A DNA stretch of 64,000 nucleotides, taken from NCBI GenBank assembly GCA_023436225.1, contig JAEZKA010000052.1, forward strand, positions 36,134 to 100,133, written 5' to 3'. Every line of letters begins with the position of its first letter. Position 1 is the stretch's first letter. Under the pieces are notes generated by a model that saw only the letters and a list, made by a program, of their open reading frames with translations, made no database searches and was not told the origin of the DNA. Source of the DNA: Bacillota bacterium (GTDB lineage Bacteria; Bacillota; Clostridia; Lachnospirales; Lachnospiraceae). Position numbers and translations under genes: made by a program. Shown piece after piece: positions 51,575 through 59,510 of this stretch.

Positions 51575-53113
51575 ATGTTGCGTGGGGTATTTCGAACAAA
51601 AGAGAGAAAAGTAATTGCGGCAATTCTGGGGACAATATTCGTAATTGGATTTATTATTTTTTGTACGGCATCCAAGGGCGGACAGATTGATGAACAGGCT
51701 GTTATGGCAGAAAATTACCTTAATGCAGGAAGCTATGAGCATGCAGTAGAGGCTTATCAGAAAGCGTTATCAATGAAGAATAGTGACCAGGAGACTCTAT
51801 CAATCGGATTGGCGGAGGCTTATGTGGGACTGAAGGATTTTGATAAGGCTTTGGAGGTTTTGCGCGCCTGTTACCAGAAAAAATCCACAATGAAGCTTGA
51901 ACAAAAGATTGAAGAAATCACATCCGAGAAGCTGGATCATGAATTTCTTCAGTCTATTTCCCGTGCAGATGTTTATTTCTCGAACAAGGAATATGATAAA
52001 GCAATTTCGGTATATGAAGAGGCTAAGCTGATTAAGAGTAAGGACATTACCTCGTATGAGAGAATTGCACAAGCTTATATAGAACAAGGTAAATATGAGC
52101 TTGCCAGAGAGGAAGCTCTGGAGGGGATCGAGATAACTCGGAATGAGGAGCTGAATCAGCTCTTAGTAACCATTGACACATATCTTTTGAAAGAGGATTA
52201 TGATCTGATTGTTGTACAGGCAGAGGAATACGTATACCAGGAGAATTACAAGGACGGAATTGAAAAGTATCAAGAAGCAATCCGGTTACTGCCATCTCAA
52301 ACAAAAGCTTATAAGAATTTAGCTCAGATTTATCTGGAACAGGAAAAGTATAATGAGGCTGTTACACTCCTGACAGAAGCTGTGGAGCTTACTAAAGATC
52401 CAGAGCTGCAGGAGCTTTTGACTACGGCAATTGAACAAAAGGAAGCCGAAGAAGAGAGAGAGAATGTGCTGGCTGAGCTTTTTAAGGCCATGGAAGAACA
52501 GAATATTGATCAGATTGTGGCTGTCATGGAGACTAACATCTACCGCGAGCAGATTTTGACAGATGCACCGGTCTATTACGGAGCCAGTGAAGGCGATATT
52601 TCAAAGGGTCAAGGCTTGATCATCTATAAGGAAGACCAGTTGTATTACGGAGATATTGTCAATGGTGTTAAAAAAGGAGACGGTATGTACTTTATGCTTA
52701 CCGAGAATACTTATGGTCAGGGCTATTACTTTTACAAGGGAGATTGGAACAACGATATTCCTAATGGTGCTGGTAAGGTGGTTATGGTCAGTAATGAGAA
52801 GAATGAATCTGGTAAAATCATCGTCAGTAAGACTGTGACAGAGGGTATCTTCTATAACGCGTTAGAAGACGGAACTATGAATAAGTATTTTTATGAGGAT
52901 GGCAGTGAAATAGGCAGAATACGCTACCTTGCCCAGAATGGTGTTCCTTTATCCAAGGGTACTACCAAAAGAGACCCGAGCCCTACTCCTGCGACAAAGG
53001 CCTATAGCATCGGGGAATTATATCATAATGGTGAGAACACGGGGGAGGACTATCTGGTGGAACCTAATATTGTCTGGGGAGTGGAGCCCTTCATTCGCAG
53101 TAAGAAAAAATAA
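51575..53113 (+). CDS. Membrane-anchored TPR protein with MORN-like repeats
   Basis: A 512-residue protein with one N-terminal membrane helix (VIAAILGTIFVIGFIIFC) and an outside-facing body. TPR repeats span about residues 40-300 (for example YEHAVEAYQKAL, YKDGIEKYQEAI, YNEAVTLLTEAV). MORN-like motifs follow (YYGDIVNGVKKGDGMYF, YKGDWNNDIPNGAGKV). It is a likely protein-interaction scaffold at the cell surface or membrane. GGAGGTG precedes the ATG. A terminator follows. Confidence 0.8.
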   Translation: MLRGVFRTKERKVIAAILGTIFVIGFIIFCTASKGGQIDEQAVMAENYLNAGSYEHAVEAYQKALSMKNSDQETLSIGLAEAYVGLKDFDKALEVLRACYQKKSTMKLEQKIEEITSEKLDHEFLQSISRADVYFSNKEYDKAISVYEEAKLIKSKDITSYERIAQAYIEQGKYELAREEALEGIEITRNEELNQLLVTIDTYLLKEDYDLIVVQAEEYVYQENYKDGIEKYQEAIRLLPSQTKAYKNLAQIYLEQEKYNEAVTLLTEAVELTKDPELQELLTTAIEQKEAEEERENVLAELFKAMEEQNIDQIVAVMETNIYREQILTDAPVYYGASEGDISKGQGLIIYKEDQLYYGDIVNGVKKGDGMYFMLTENTYGQGYYFYKGDWNNDIPNGAGKVVMVSNEKNESGKIIVSKTVTEGIFYNALEDGTMNKYFYEDGSEIGRIRYLAQNGVPLSKGTTKRDPSPTPATKAYSIGELYHNGENTGEDYLVEPNIVWGVEPFIRSKKK

Positions 53114-53130
53114 AGTAAGGATAATATATA

Positions 53131-53164
53131 AAAAGAGCCTGTCACATTCGTGCCAGGCTCTTTT
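53131..53164. terminator. Bidirectional terminator between the TPR gene and abrB-type gene
   Basis: AAAAGAGCCTG pairs with CAGGCTCTTTT, with A- and T-rich flanks usable on both strands, ending the TPR operon and the minus-strand AbrB-type gene. Confidence 0.9.
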
Positions 53165-53244
53165 GCCTTAAGTACTGATTTTGTTATCCTGTGTCCGGCA
53201 AGAACACATTCTAACTATAATAAGTGATTAATGAAAAATGTTAA

Positions 53245-53502
53245 TTACTCGATAATTCCTGCAAGCTTGGCAAGTTCAACGATAGTGTCCTTAGAGATTT
53301 TCTTTCCTTGATATTCCAGCAGATTGTCTTTATTGCCGTTGAAAATATCAGTAGGTTCATACTTCTGAAGGATAATTCTTCCTTCATCAACAAAAATTTC
53401 TAATGGATCTCTTTCGCTAACATCCAATGTTCTTCTTAACTCGATGGGAAGAGTAATTCTTCCGAGCTCGTCGAGTCTTCTTACGATACCTGTGCTTTTC
53501 AT
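53245..53502 (-). CDS. AbrB/SpoVT-family transition-state-type regulator
   Basis: An 85-residue protein with an N-terminal swapped-hairpin DNA-binding domain (STGIVRRLDELGRITLPIEL, residues 3-22). AbrB-like proteins control the transition to stationary phase and sporulation. It lies at the end of the housekeeping block where abrB sits in Bacillus, but in the opposite direction. AGGAGGCC precedes its ATG and a promoter lies at 53607. Which branch (AbrB, Abh or SpoVT) is not certain. Confidence 0.88.
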   Translation of the reverse strand: MKSTGIVRRLDELGRITLPIELRRTLDVSERDPLEIFVDEGRIILQKYEPTDIFNGNKDNLLEYQGKKISKDTIVELAKLAGIIE

Positions 53503-53606
53503 AATAGGCCTCCTATTCTTAAGTGTATTGGGGAATAAAATAGATTGCTATCGACAATGAATGAGCATACACATCCTAGCTTACATTATTTGTAATAGCA
53601 TAAAAT

Positions 53607-53635
53607 AAGATATCATAGGATTTTTTCAAAGTCAA
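53607..53635 (-). promoter_or_regulatory. Promoter of the AbrB-type gene
   Basis: On the minus strand: -35 TTGACT (53635-53630), 17-base spacer, -10 TATCTT (53612-53607), about 100 bases before the start codon. Confidence 0.6.
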
Positions 53636-53817
53636 CTAAAATAATTGTCAAAAGATAGCACTATTTAAACAAAATATGTAAATCCAATACAATAAATACC
53701 ATTAAAGTTAAGAAAACAGGGGTATTTCCTACATATATAGGAATATAGTTATAATAAATAACCAAAAATTCACGACAAATTTCGTGAAAATTTGCAGAAA
53801 AATAGAAAGGAGAAATT
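53636..53817. other. AT-rich divergent region between abrB-type gene and spmA
   Basis: The rest of the 315-base gap holds no gene. It contains a TTCCTA-6-TAGGAA palindrome at 53726-53743 and a TATAAT at 53750-53755 that could be part of a spmA promoter, but no convincing -35 box was found. Confidence 0.4.
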
Positions 53818-54411
53818 ATGCTTAATTACCTTTGGGGTATCATGATTGTTCTGGGAGTAACGGTAGGAGTCTTAAGGGGTGAAATCGGTGAAGTCAGTAA
53901 AGCGACCATAAATTCCTCCAAGGAGGCAGTTACCTTATGTATTACAATGCTTGGTATAATGGCAATGTGGACCGGCATTATGCAGGTAGCGAAAAAAAGT
54001 GGATTGGTTGCGTCCTTTACGAAAGCACTTCAACCGTTTCTTAGGATATTGTATCCAAGCATTCCGAAGGATCATGTGGTCAATGAATATATAGCATCCA
54101 ATATGATTGCAAATATCCTGGGTCTTGGCTGGGCGGCAACCCCCATGGGGCTGATGGCGATGAAGGAGCTGAAGAAGCTAAATCATGATTCGGAGGTTGC
54201 AAGCTGCGATATGTGCACGCTATTAATTATTAACATATCCTCATTACAGCTTATTCCTGTGAATGTCATAGCCTACCGTAGTCAATACGGGTCTGTGAAT
54301 CCGGCAGAGATACTGGGGGCCGGGCTGGTCGCTACCTTGTGTTCCACTTGCGTCGGTTTCGCTTTTTCTGTTATAGCACGAAAGCTCAGTTACCGTAACG
54401 GGCGTCGATAG
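53818..54411 (+). CDS. spmA: Spore maturation protein SpmA
   Basis: A 197-residue membrane protein of the nucleoside-recognition (gate) family. Several hydrophobic helices; the motifs GIMAMWTGIMQVAKKSGL and NMIANILGLGWAATPMG match SpmA. Together with SpmB it is needed for spore core dehydration. AGAAAGGAG precedes the ATG. It is followed by spmB after a hairpin-rich gap. Confidence 0.92.
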   Translation: MLNYLWGIMIVLGVTVGVLRGEIGEVSKATINSSKEAVTLCITMLGIMAMWTGIMQVAKKSGLVASFTKALQPFLRILYPSIPKDHVVNEYIASNMIANILGLGWAATPMGLMAMKELKKLNHDSEVASCDMCTLLIINISSLQLIPVNVIAYRSQYGSVNPAEILGAGLVATLCSTCVGFAFSVIARKLSYRNGRR

Positions 54412-54413
54412 GA

Positions 54414-54510
54414 GTGTGAATTATCATTCACACGGTAAGAACTACGAAGTTCGCACAGTGGTGCTCACTCCTTGTTCTTACAGTTTAGTGGACTGCATCT
54501 TAGATGCAGT
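54414..54510 (+). repeat. Hairpin cluster between spmA and spmB
   Basis: Three inverted repeats: GTGTGAAT/ATTCACAC (54414-54433, 4-base loop), GTAAGAAC (54435-54442) with GTTCTTAC (54474-54481) enclosing 31 bases, and ACTGCATC/GATGCAGT (54492-54510). They fill most of the 112-base gap in the spmAB transcript. The first shares its arm with the hairpin at 50584. Confidence 0.75.
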
Positions 54511-54523
54511 AGGGGAGGTTAAA

Positions 54524-55051
54524 ATGAGATTTCTGATCTACATATCGGATTATATTATACCGTTTCTGTTTTTCTATATCGTAGGCTTTGGCCTTCTGAT
54601 GAAGACTAATATTTTCGACGAGTTCATTCAAGGCGCAAAGGACGGCTTTAAAGTAGTATTTGATATTTTACCTACCTTAATCGGTTTAATGGTCGCAATC
54701 GGCGTTTTACGAGCTTCAGGGACGCTTACTATTGTGTCGAATATCCTACGTCCGTTAACAGACCTGCTGCATTTTCCATCTCAGCTGGTACCGGTGGCAA
54801 TTATTAAGATGTTCTCCTCTTCGGCAGCAACCAGTCTGGTTCTCGATATTTTTAAGGAGTACGGACCGGATTCCTACCTTGGCCGCCTGGTGTCCGTCAT
54901 GATGAGCAGTACGGAAACGATATTCTATACCCTTGCCGTATATTTTATGGCGGCCGGCGTAAAGAGGACCAGATATACCTTACTGGGGTGTCTGCTTACG
55001 ACCCTGACGGGTATCATTGTAAGCGTGATCATGACGAAGCTGGTCTTCTAG
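54524..55051 (+). CDS. spmB: Spore maturation protein SpmB
   Basis: A 175-residue membrane protein with the gate domain (GVLRASGTLTIVSNILRPL, then MMSSTETIFYTLAVYF). It acts with SpmA in spore core dehydration. The ATG at 54524 lies after GGGGAGGTT; the longer reading from 54416 crosses the hairpin region and is rejected. A terminator follows at 55107. Confidence 0.92.
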   Translation: MRFLIYISDYIIPFLFFYIVGFGLLMKTNIFDEFIQGAKDGFKVVFDILPTLIGLMVAIGVLRASGTLTIVSNILRPLTDLLHFPSQLVPVAIIKMFSSSAATSLVLDIFKEYGPDSYLGRLVSVMMSSTETIFYTLAVYFMAAGVKRTRYTLLGCLLTTLTGIIVSVIMTKLVF

Positions 55052-55106
55052 CGGTCGATTGAGGTGGAGATAAACAAAGAGTATAACTTTCCATAAGTAT
55101 TTATGA

Positions 55107-55136
55107 GGATACATCTCGTATGGTGTATCCTTTTTT
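55107..55136 (+). terminator. Terminator after spmB
   Basis: GGATACA pairs with TGTATCC, followed by six T residues. Confidence 0.85.
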
Positions 55137-55268
55137 GATTTTCGAGAATAAGCCCTCCGGTAAATAACGAAGTTCACTTTGCTATGTCTATTTATATATC
55201 CTGCAAAAAGGGATATAATCTATGTAAGATGATAACGTTATTATATAATAAATTTCGGAGGTGATCTT

Positions 55269-56654
55269 ATGGCACTGGTTGGTGCATTTATTGTTCCTCA
55301 TCCTCCTCTTATCATTCCTGAGGTAGGGCGAGGCGAGGAGAAGAAGGTAAGCAAGACGATACAAAGCTACCAAGAGATTGCGAAGAGGATTGCGGAGCTG
55401 AAGCCGGATACAATTATCATTACATCACCGCATTCCATAATGTATTCGGATTATTTCCATATTTCACCCGGGCAGAAGGCCAAGGGTAACTTCGGTAACT
55501 TCAGAGCCAAGGAGGTATCCTTCCAGGTGGAATATGATGAAGAATTTGTTAGGACTCTGGAGGCTTGCGCCGAGCGGGATGGTGTAGAAGCGGGTACTCT
55601 GGGAGAGAAGAATCCGGAGCTGGATCATGGCACGATGGTACCACTGTATTTTATTAATCAATATTATAAGGCTTATCAGCTGGTAAGGATCGGTCTCTCC
55701 GGTTTGTCCCTGCCGCTTCATTATCGTCTTGGTAAATGCGTAGAGAAGACGGCAGAGAAGCTTAACCGAAGGATCGTATTTGTGGCAAGCGGGGATTTAT
55801 CTCACAAGCTGAAGGAGGATGGCCCCTATGGCTTCGCGCAGGAGGGTGTGGATTTTGACCGGCAGATTGTCGAGGCGATGAAGGAGGGAGATTTCCTGAA
55901 GCTCCTGGAATTCAATCCAGATTTTTGTGAGTCAGCGGCGGAATGCGGGCTGCGCTCCTTTATTATTATGGCGGGAGCTCTTAGCGGTAAAGCGGTTGAG
56001 GCGAATTTCTTGTCCTATGAGGGGACCTTCGGTGTCGGATACGGGGTATGTGAATATAGAATTACCGGGGAAGCTTCGAATCGTAACTTTGATGAGATAT
56101 TTACACAGAAGCAGAAGGAGCTCGCAAGAGAGCTTCAGAAGCAGGAGGATCCTTATGTCCATCTGGCCAGACATTCGCTGGAGACTTATATCAGTACCGG
56201 TAAATATGCGAAGCTTCCCGAGGGACTTCCCGAGGATATGCTTAACCGTAAGGCGGGAGTGTTCGTATCATTGAAGAAGCATGGCAGTCTGCGAGGCTGT
56301 ATCGGGACCATCAGCCCTGTTACGGAAAGTATCGCAAAGGAAATTCTGCGAAATGCGGTCAGTGCTGCGGCAGAGGATCCGAGATTTGCTCCTGTAACAG
56401 AGGACGAGCTGGATGAACTGATCTACAGTGTGGATGTGCTCTCTCCGGCAGAACCGATTAAGACTATCGATGAATTGGATGTTAAGCGGTATGGCGTCAT
56501 TGTTACCGCAGGAAGGAAGAGGGGGCTGCTGCTTCCGAATCTTGAGGGTATTGATACAGTAGAGCAGCAGGTGAAGATTGCTAAGAAAAAAGCTGGGATT
56601 TATGACAACGAGACAGTTTCACTGGAGCGTTTTGAGGTGGTGAGACATAAATGA
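55269..56654 (+). CDS. Memo-like domain fused to AMMECR1 domain (AmmeMemoRadiSam system)
   Basis: A 461-residue fusion. Residues 1-265 form a Memo/LigB-like fold with conserved metal-type histidines (His11 in PHPPL, His55 in SPHS, His120 in LDHGTMVPL, and SGDLSH near 175). Residues 295-455 form an AMMECR1 domain with LRGCIGT at 341-347. In this system the two proteins and a radical SAM enzyme always co-occur; the reaction is unknown. Here two components are joined in one polypeptide. The next gene overlaps its end by 4 bases and codes for the radical SAM part. Confidence 0.9.
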   Translation: MALVGAFIVPHPPLIIPEVGRGEEKKVSKTIQSYQEIAKRIAELKPDTIIITSPHSIMYSDYFHISPGQKAKGNFGNFRAKEVSFQVEYDEEFVRTLEACAERDGVEAGTLGEKNPELDHGTMVPLYFINQYYKAYQLVRIGLSGLSLPLHYRLGKCVEKTAEKLNRRIVFVASGDLSHKLKEDGPYGFAQEGVDFDRQIVEAMKEGDFLKLLEFNPDFCESAAECGLRSFIIMAGALSGKAVEANFLSYEGTFGVGYGVCEYRITGEASNRNFDEIFTQKQKELARELQKQEDPYVHLARHSLETYISTGKYAKLPEGLPEDMLNRKAGVFVSLKKHGSLRGCIGTISPVTESIAKEILRNAVSAAAEDPRFAPVTEDELDELIYSVDVLSPAEPIKTIDELDVKRYGVIVTAGRKRGLLLPNLEGIDTVEQQVKIAKKKAGIYDNETVSLERFEVVRHK

Positions 56655-57478
56655 GAGCAGAATGCAGGATATGTCCCCATCATTGCAAAATTGAAGAAGG
56701 ACATCTGGGGTTATGCAAGGCCAGAACGAATCGAAACGGAGAGGTTATCAGTGAGAATTATGGTAAGCTGACCGCGGTGGCCTTGGATCCGATCGAAAAG
56801 AAGCCTTTATATCACTTTCATCCCGGCAGCAAGATCCTTTCCATCGGCAGCTACGGCTGTAATCTGGCATGCCCCTTTTGCCAGAACTGTGATATCTCCA
56901 TGGTAGGCAGCAGGGAGACCCTGACAGAAGAGGTAACCATAGAGGAATTGGTTTTAAAGGCTAAGCTTTTTGAGTCTCGTGGTAATATCGGAATTGCTTA
57001 CACCTACAATGAACCGCTGATCGGATTTGAATTTGTCAGGGATTGTGCAAAGACTGCGAAGGAGCAGGGACTGAAGAACATTGTTGTGACCAATGGTTAT
57101 ATCTGCGAAGAGCCGCTTATGGAGCTTCTGCCTTATATTGATGCCCTAAATATTGACCTGAAGGGCTTCACCGAGGAATTCTACCATAAGCTTCGCGGCG
57201 ATCTGGCGACGGTTAAGAGAACCATCGAGCTGGCGGCAAAGGCCTGTCATGTAGAAGTGACGACACTTATCATACCGGGTGAAAATGACAGTGAGGAGGA
57301 AATGGTGGAGCTTTCTGGCTGGTTGGCAGGCTTAAGACCTGATATTGTGCTTCATATCTCAAGGTTCTTCCCCAGATGGAGGATGCAGGATAGGGAAGCG
57401 ACTCCCGTGAAGACGGTATATCATCTCGCTGAAGTTGCGAGAAGGAGGCTCAGGTATGTCCACGAAGGCAACTGCTAA
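56651..57478 (+). CDS. amrS: AmmeMemoRadiSam system radical SAM enzyme
   Basis: A 275-residue radical SAM enzyme. The cluster motif is Cys70, Cys74, Cys77 (CNLACPFCQN). An N-terminal CRICPHHCKI and LGLCKAR segment gives extra cysteines typical of the AmrS/pyruvate-formate-lyase-activating-like family. The conserved LSIGSYGCN and YTYNEPLIGFEF are visible. It overlaps the fusion gene by 4 bases (ATGA), so they are expressed together. The chemistry is unknown. Confidence 0.92.
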   Translation: MRAECRICPHHCKIEEGHLGLCKARTNRNGEVISENYGKLTAVALDPIEKKPLYHFHPGSKILSIGSYGCNLACPFCQNCDISMVGSRETLTEEVTIEELVLKAKLFESRGNIGIAYTYNEPLIGFEFVRDCAKTAKEQGLKNIVVTNGYICEEPLMELLPYIDALNIDLKGFTEEFYHKLRGDLATVKRTIELAAKACHVEVTTLIIPGENDSEEEMVELSGWLAGLRPDIVLHISRFFPRWRMQDREATPVKTVYHLAEVARRRLRYVHEGNC

Positions 57479-57545
57479 GGGAAGCCGGTTGAGTACAAGG
57501 TTATTTATCTGCTTATAACACCTGTTAAATAGATGTTTTTCTATA

Positions 57546-57622
57546 TTTACCGTATGTGGAAGTTTTATATTTACCGCATACGGTAAAATTATGTTGCAAG
57601 CATTACCGATTTATGGTAAAAT
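57546..57622 (+). promoter_or_regulatory. Promoter and repeated TTTACCG operators of the XRE-Uma2 gene
   Basis: A promoter TTGCAA (57594-57599), 17-base spacer, TAAAAT (57617-57622) carries a TTACC-7-GGTAA inverted repeat (57603-57619) that fills the spacer and overlaps the -10 box. Upstream lie a near-perfect palindrome TTTACCG-CATA-CGGTAAA (57570-57587) and a half-site TTTACCGTATG (57546-57556). These are good operators for the XRE-type protein encoded at 57712. Confidence 0.75.
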
Positions 57623-57711
57623 GTGAGAAAGAGATAGATTTCAAGTAAAAGCTATTGATGATTCTTGGCAAGGCGCCTGAACGAAGGATATCATAACAAG
57701 GAGGAGCAATC

Positions 57712-58482
57712 ATGGAGGTTGAGTTACTGAAGAGGTTAAAGAAGCTGCAGAAGTTAACGAACGAAGAACTGGCCAAAAAATCAGGAGTTCCGGTTGGGAC
57801 CTTGAATAAGATATTCAGTGGGGCGACCGAGTCACCAAGGCATGAGACAATGGTAGCAATTGCTGAGGCCCTGAATTATCGTCCGTTCGAAGCAGAGGTG
57901 AGTAACATAGATGCGTTGAGAGAAGCCCTGTCTTATGATGCGAAGAGAAAATACACAGTGGACGATTATTATAATCTGCCGGGTGATGTTCGGGCGGAGC
58001 TGATTGATGGATCTTTTTTCTTTATGGAGGTACCCGGTGCAAATCATCAGATCCTGATTATGGAGCTGGGTTACCGTCTTAAAGCATATATTAAGGAGCA
58101 GGGGAGTGGCTGTAAGGTATTCTTATCACCCTTTGAAGCAAAACCGGATGAGGATAATATGACTATCGTGCAGCCGGATCTGATGGTAATCTGCAACAAA
58201 GATAAAGTGAATCAGAAGCGCATTGAGGGAGCTCCGGATATGATTGTCGAGATAAGCTCTCCCGCCAGCAGCAGACTGGATTATATCAAAAAGTTGAATA
58301 AGTATCTGGATACCGGTGTCAGGGAATATTGGATTGTAGATCCGGAGAAGGAGAGGGTAACCGTATATCGATTTCAAGTTGAAGATAATCCACTGATTTA
58401 TACCTTCTCGGATCAGATTCCGGTTGGGATTTTTGAAGATCTAATTATAGATTTTCGAGAAATTGTACAGGAGCTGATTTAA
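57712..58482 (+). CDS. XRE-type HTH fused to a Uma2-like nuclease domain
   Basis: A 256-residue fusion. Residues 1-60 form an XRE HTH (LTNEELAKKSGVPVGTLNKIFSG). Residues 80-250 match the Uma2/DUF820 PD-(D/E)xK fold: LIDGSFFFM, VQPDLMVICNK and IVEISSPASSRLDYIKKLNKY carry the Asp and Glu/Lys residues expected for nuclease activity. Uma2 proteins are common in cyanobacteria and rarer here, and their function is unsettled. AAGGAGGAGC precedes the ATG. The operators upstream suggest self-repression. A DNA-binding repressor coupled to a nuclease suggests defence or DNA repair. Confidence 0.8.
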   Translation: MEVELLKRLKKLQKLTNEELAKKSGVPVGTLNKIFSGATESPRHETMVAIAEALNYRPFEAEVSNIDALREALSYDAKRKYTVDDYYNLPGDVRAELIDGSFFFMEVPGANHQILIMELGYRLKAYIKEQGSGCKVFLSPFEAKPDEDNMTIVQPDLMVICNKDKVNQKRIEGAPDMIVEISSPASSRLDYIKKLNKYLDTGVREYWIVDPEKERVTVYRFQVEDNPLIYTFSDQIPVGIFEDLIIDFREIVQELI

Positions 58483-58519
58483 TCAATAAATAGCGGTAAA
58501 AGAGAAAAACATCATCTTT

Positions 58520-58548
58520 ACATATTATGTCAAAAGTGTTCCATACTA
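58520..58548 (+). promoter_or_regulatory. Candidate SigG/SigF-type promoter
   Basis: ACATA at 58520-58524, 17-base spacer and CATACTA at 58542-58548 match the forespore consensus (GHATR, CATNHTA) except for the first -35 base. It lies 75 bases before the small gene at 58623. This is a candidate only. Confidence 0.4.
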
Positions 58549-58622
58549 ATAGTGTCAGAATAGATTCTAATTCATTTTATCTGCAGGGTAGGTTGAATTC
58601 ACCCGGATAGAAAGGAGACAGT

Positions 58623-58778
58623 ATGGACAAGAAGCAGAATGAAAAACAGCATCAGAAGAAGGAACAGGAAAAGTTCAATAGTGTCACGAGCTCCGTGAAA
58701 TCGGAGAACCAGAACCAAACTCACAATGTGCGTAAGGAAGGTGTCGGTAGGCAGAACAATAAATACCGCGATGAATAG
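58623..58778 (+). CDS. Small hydrophilic protein, 51 residues, possibly spore-related
   Basis: A 51-residue protein rich in Lys, Gln, Glu and Asn (MDKKQNEKQHQKKEQEK start, RQNNKYRDE end) with no hydrophobic segment. AGAAAGGAGACAGT precedes the ATG, and a terminator follows at 58831. Composition and the possible forespore promoter resemble small acid-soluble or spore-coat-like proteins, but no family match is claimed. Confidence 0.65.
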   Translation: MDKKQNEKQHQKKEQEKFNSVTSSVKSENQNQTHNVRKEGVGRQNNKYRDE

Positions 58779-58830
58779 GAAGCCGAAAAGGACTTAAATT
58801 GATATTAATTGAATAGATTTTCTGACTAAG

Positions 58831-58876
58831 GAACTCACTCTTTACTATCAACAGGAAGTAGGAGGTGGGTTCTTTT
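58831..58876 (+). terminator. Terminator after the 51-residue protein gene
   Basis: GAACTCACTC pairs with GAGGTGGGTTC (G-T wobbles) across a 21-base loop, followed by TTTTGTG. Confidence 0.65.
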
Positions 58877-58951
58877 GTGTATCGTTAGATTGCATCCGGC
58901 AATAATCTATTTATGTGAGCGTAAATTGTTTGAGATTGTAAAATACTGGTA

Positions 58952-58980
58952 TTGACATTTGCTCTAGCAGATGATAACAT
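58952..58980 (+). promoter_or_regulatory. glmS promoter
   Basis: TTGACA at 58952-58957, 17-base spacer, TAACAT at 58975-58980. This gives a leader of about 520 bases before glmS, which contains the ribozyme. Confidence 0.7.
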
Positions 58981-59091
58981 GACCTCATCACAATTGTCAT
59001 TCCATTATTAGGGATACAGCATTTTTCTAAGCTGGAATTAAATAAAATAATTACATAAGTATAATAACAAAAAGGAGGGTAGCTACATAGA

Positions 59092-59145
59092 ATGAAATGT
59101 GATTGTGATACCGGTACCCATTCACAAGATCAACCCAAGATCTGA
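59092..59145 (+). CDS. Possible 17-residue leader peptide
   Basis: ATG at 59092 to TGA at 59145 encodes MKCDCDTGTHSQDQPKI. AAAGGAGGG lies 12 bases upstream, a little far. It lies in the glmS leader, before the ribozyme. It may be a leader peptide or chance. Confidence 0.25.
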   Translation: MKCDCDTGTHSQDQPKI

Positions 59146-59165
59146 TTAACAGAAATGTTTATATT

Positions 59166-59390
59166 AGCGCCATGCACCTTCATTGGGATATGAAGTTTGG
59201 AGGTTAACGAGGTAGAGAGTCAGCGAAGAGTTCGGCGGATGCTCTCTCGTGCTCTTGGGCATGTGATATGTCGAAAAAAACTATTGGTAACAATAGAACA
59301 ACAGCGGCATAACCAAGAAAATGAATTAGGTGAAATTCTGACTTCGTACATGGTTACGAAGCTTTATCGCACTGTGAATTCATGTCTTTA
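59166..59390 (+). ncRNA. glmS_ribozyme: glmS self-cleaving ribozyme / riboswitch
   Basis: The leader starts with AGCGCC at 59166-59171, where cleavage is expected between A59166 and G59167. It then carries the conserved core AACGAGGTAGAGAGTC (59205-59220), CGAAGAGTTCGGCGGATG, and CTCTCTCG, which match the glmS ribozyme of B. subtilis. It binds glucosamine-6-phosphate, cleaves the mRNA and lowers glmS expression. A reading frame at 59197-59391 inside it is spurious. The 3' limit is approximate. Confidence 0.93.
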
Positions 59391-59510
59391 ATAACAGAAT
59401 AAAAAAAGCGGTTTGAAAAACACGCAATTACTATGCCCATTTTAGGCATTTTGCGCCCAAATGGCTATATTTTAGATTGGAACTGCCGGACGGCAGGATG
59501 GAGGATTATT

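Noticed and set aside
54416..55051. Longer SpmB start at 54416
   Set aside because: It would translate the hairpin region; the ATG at 54524 has GGGGAGG.
59197..59391. 64-codon open frame upstream of glmS
   Set aside because: It lies within the glmS ribozyme core, and its base pattern is explained by conserved RNA structure.
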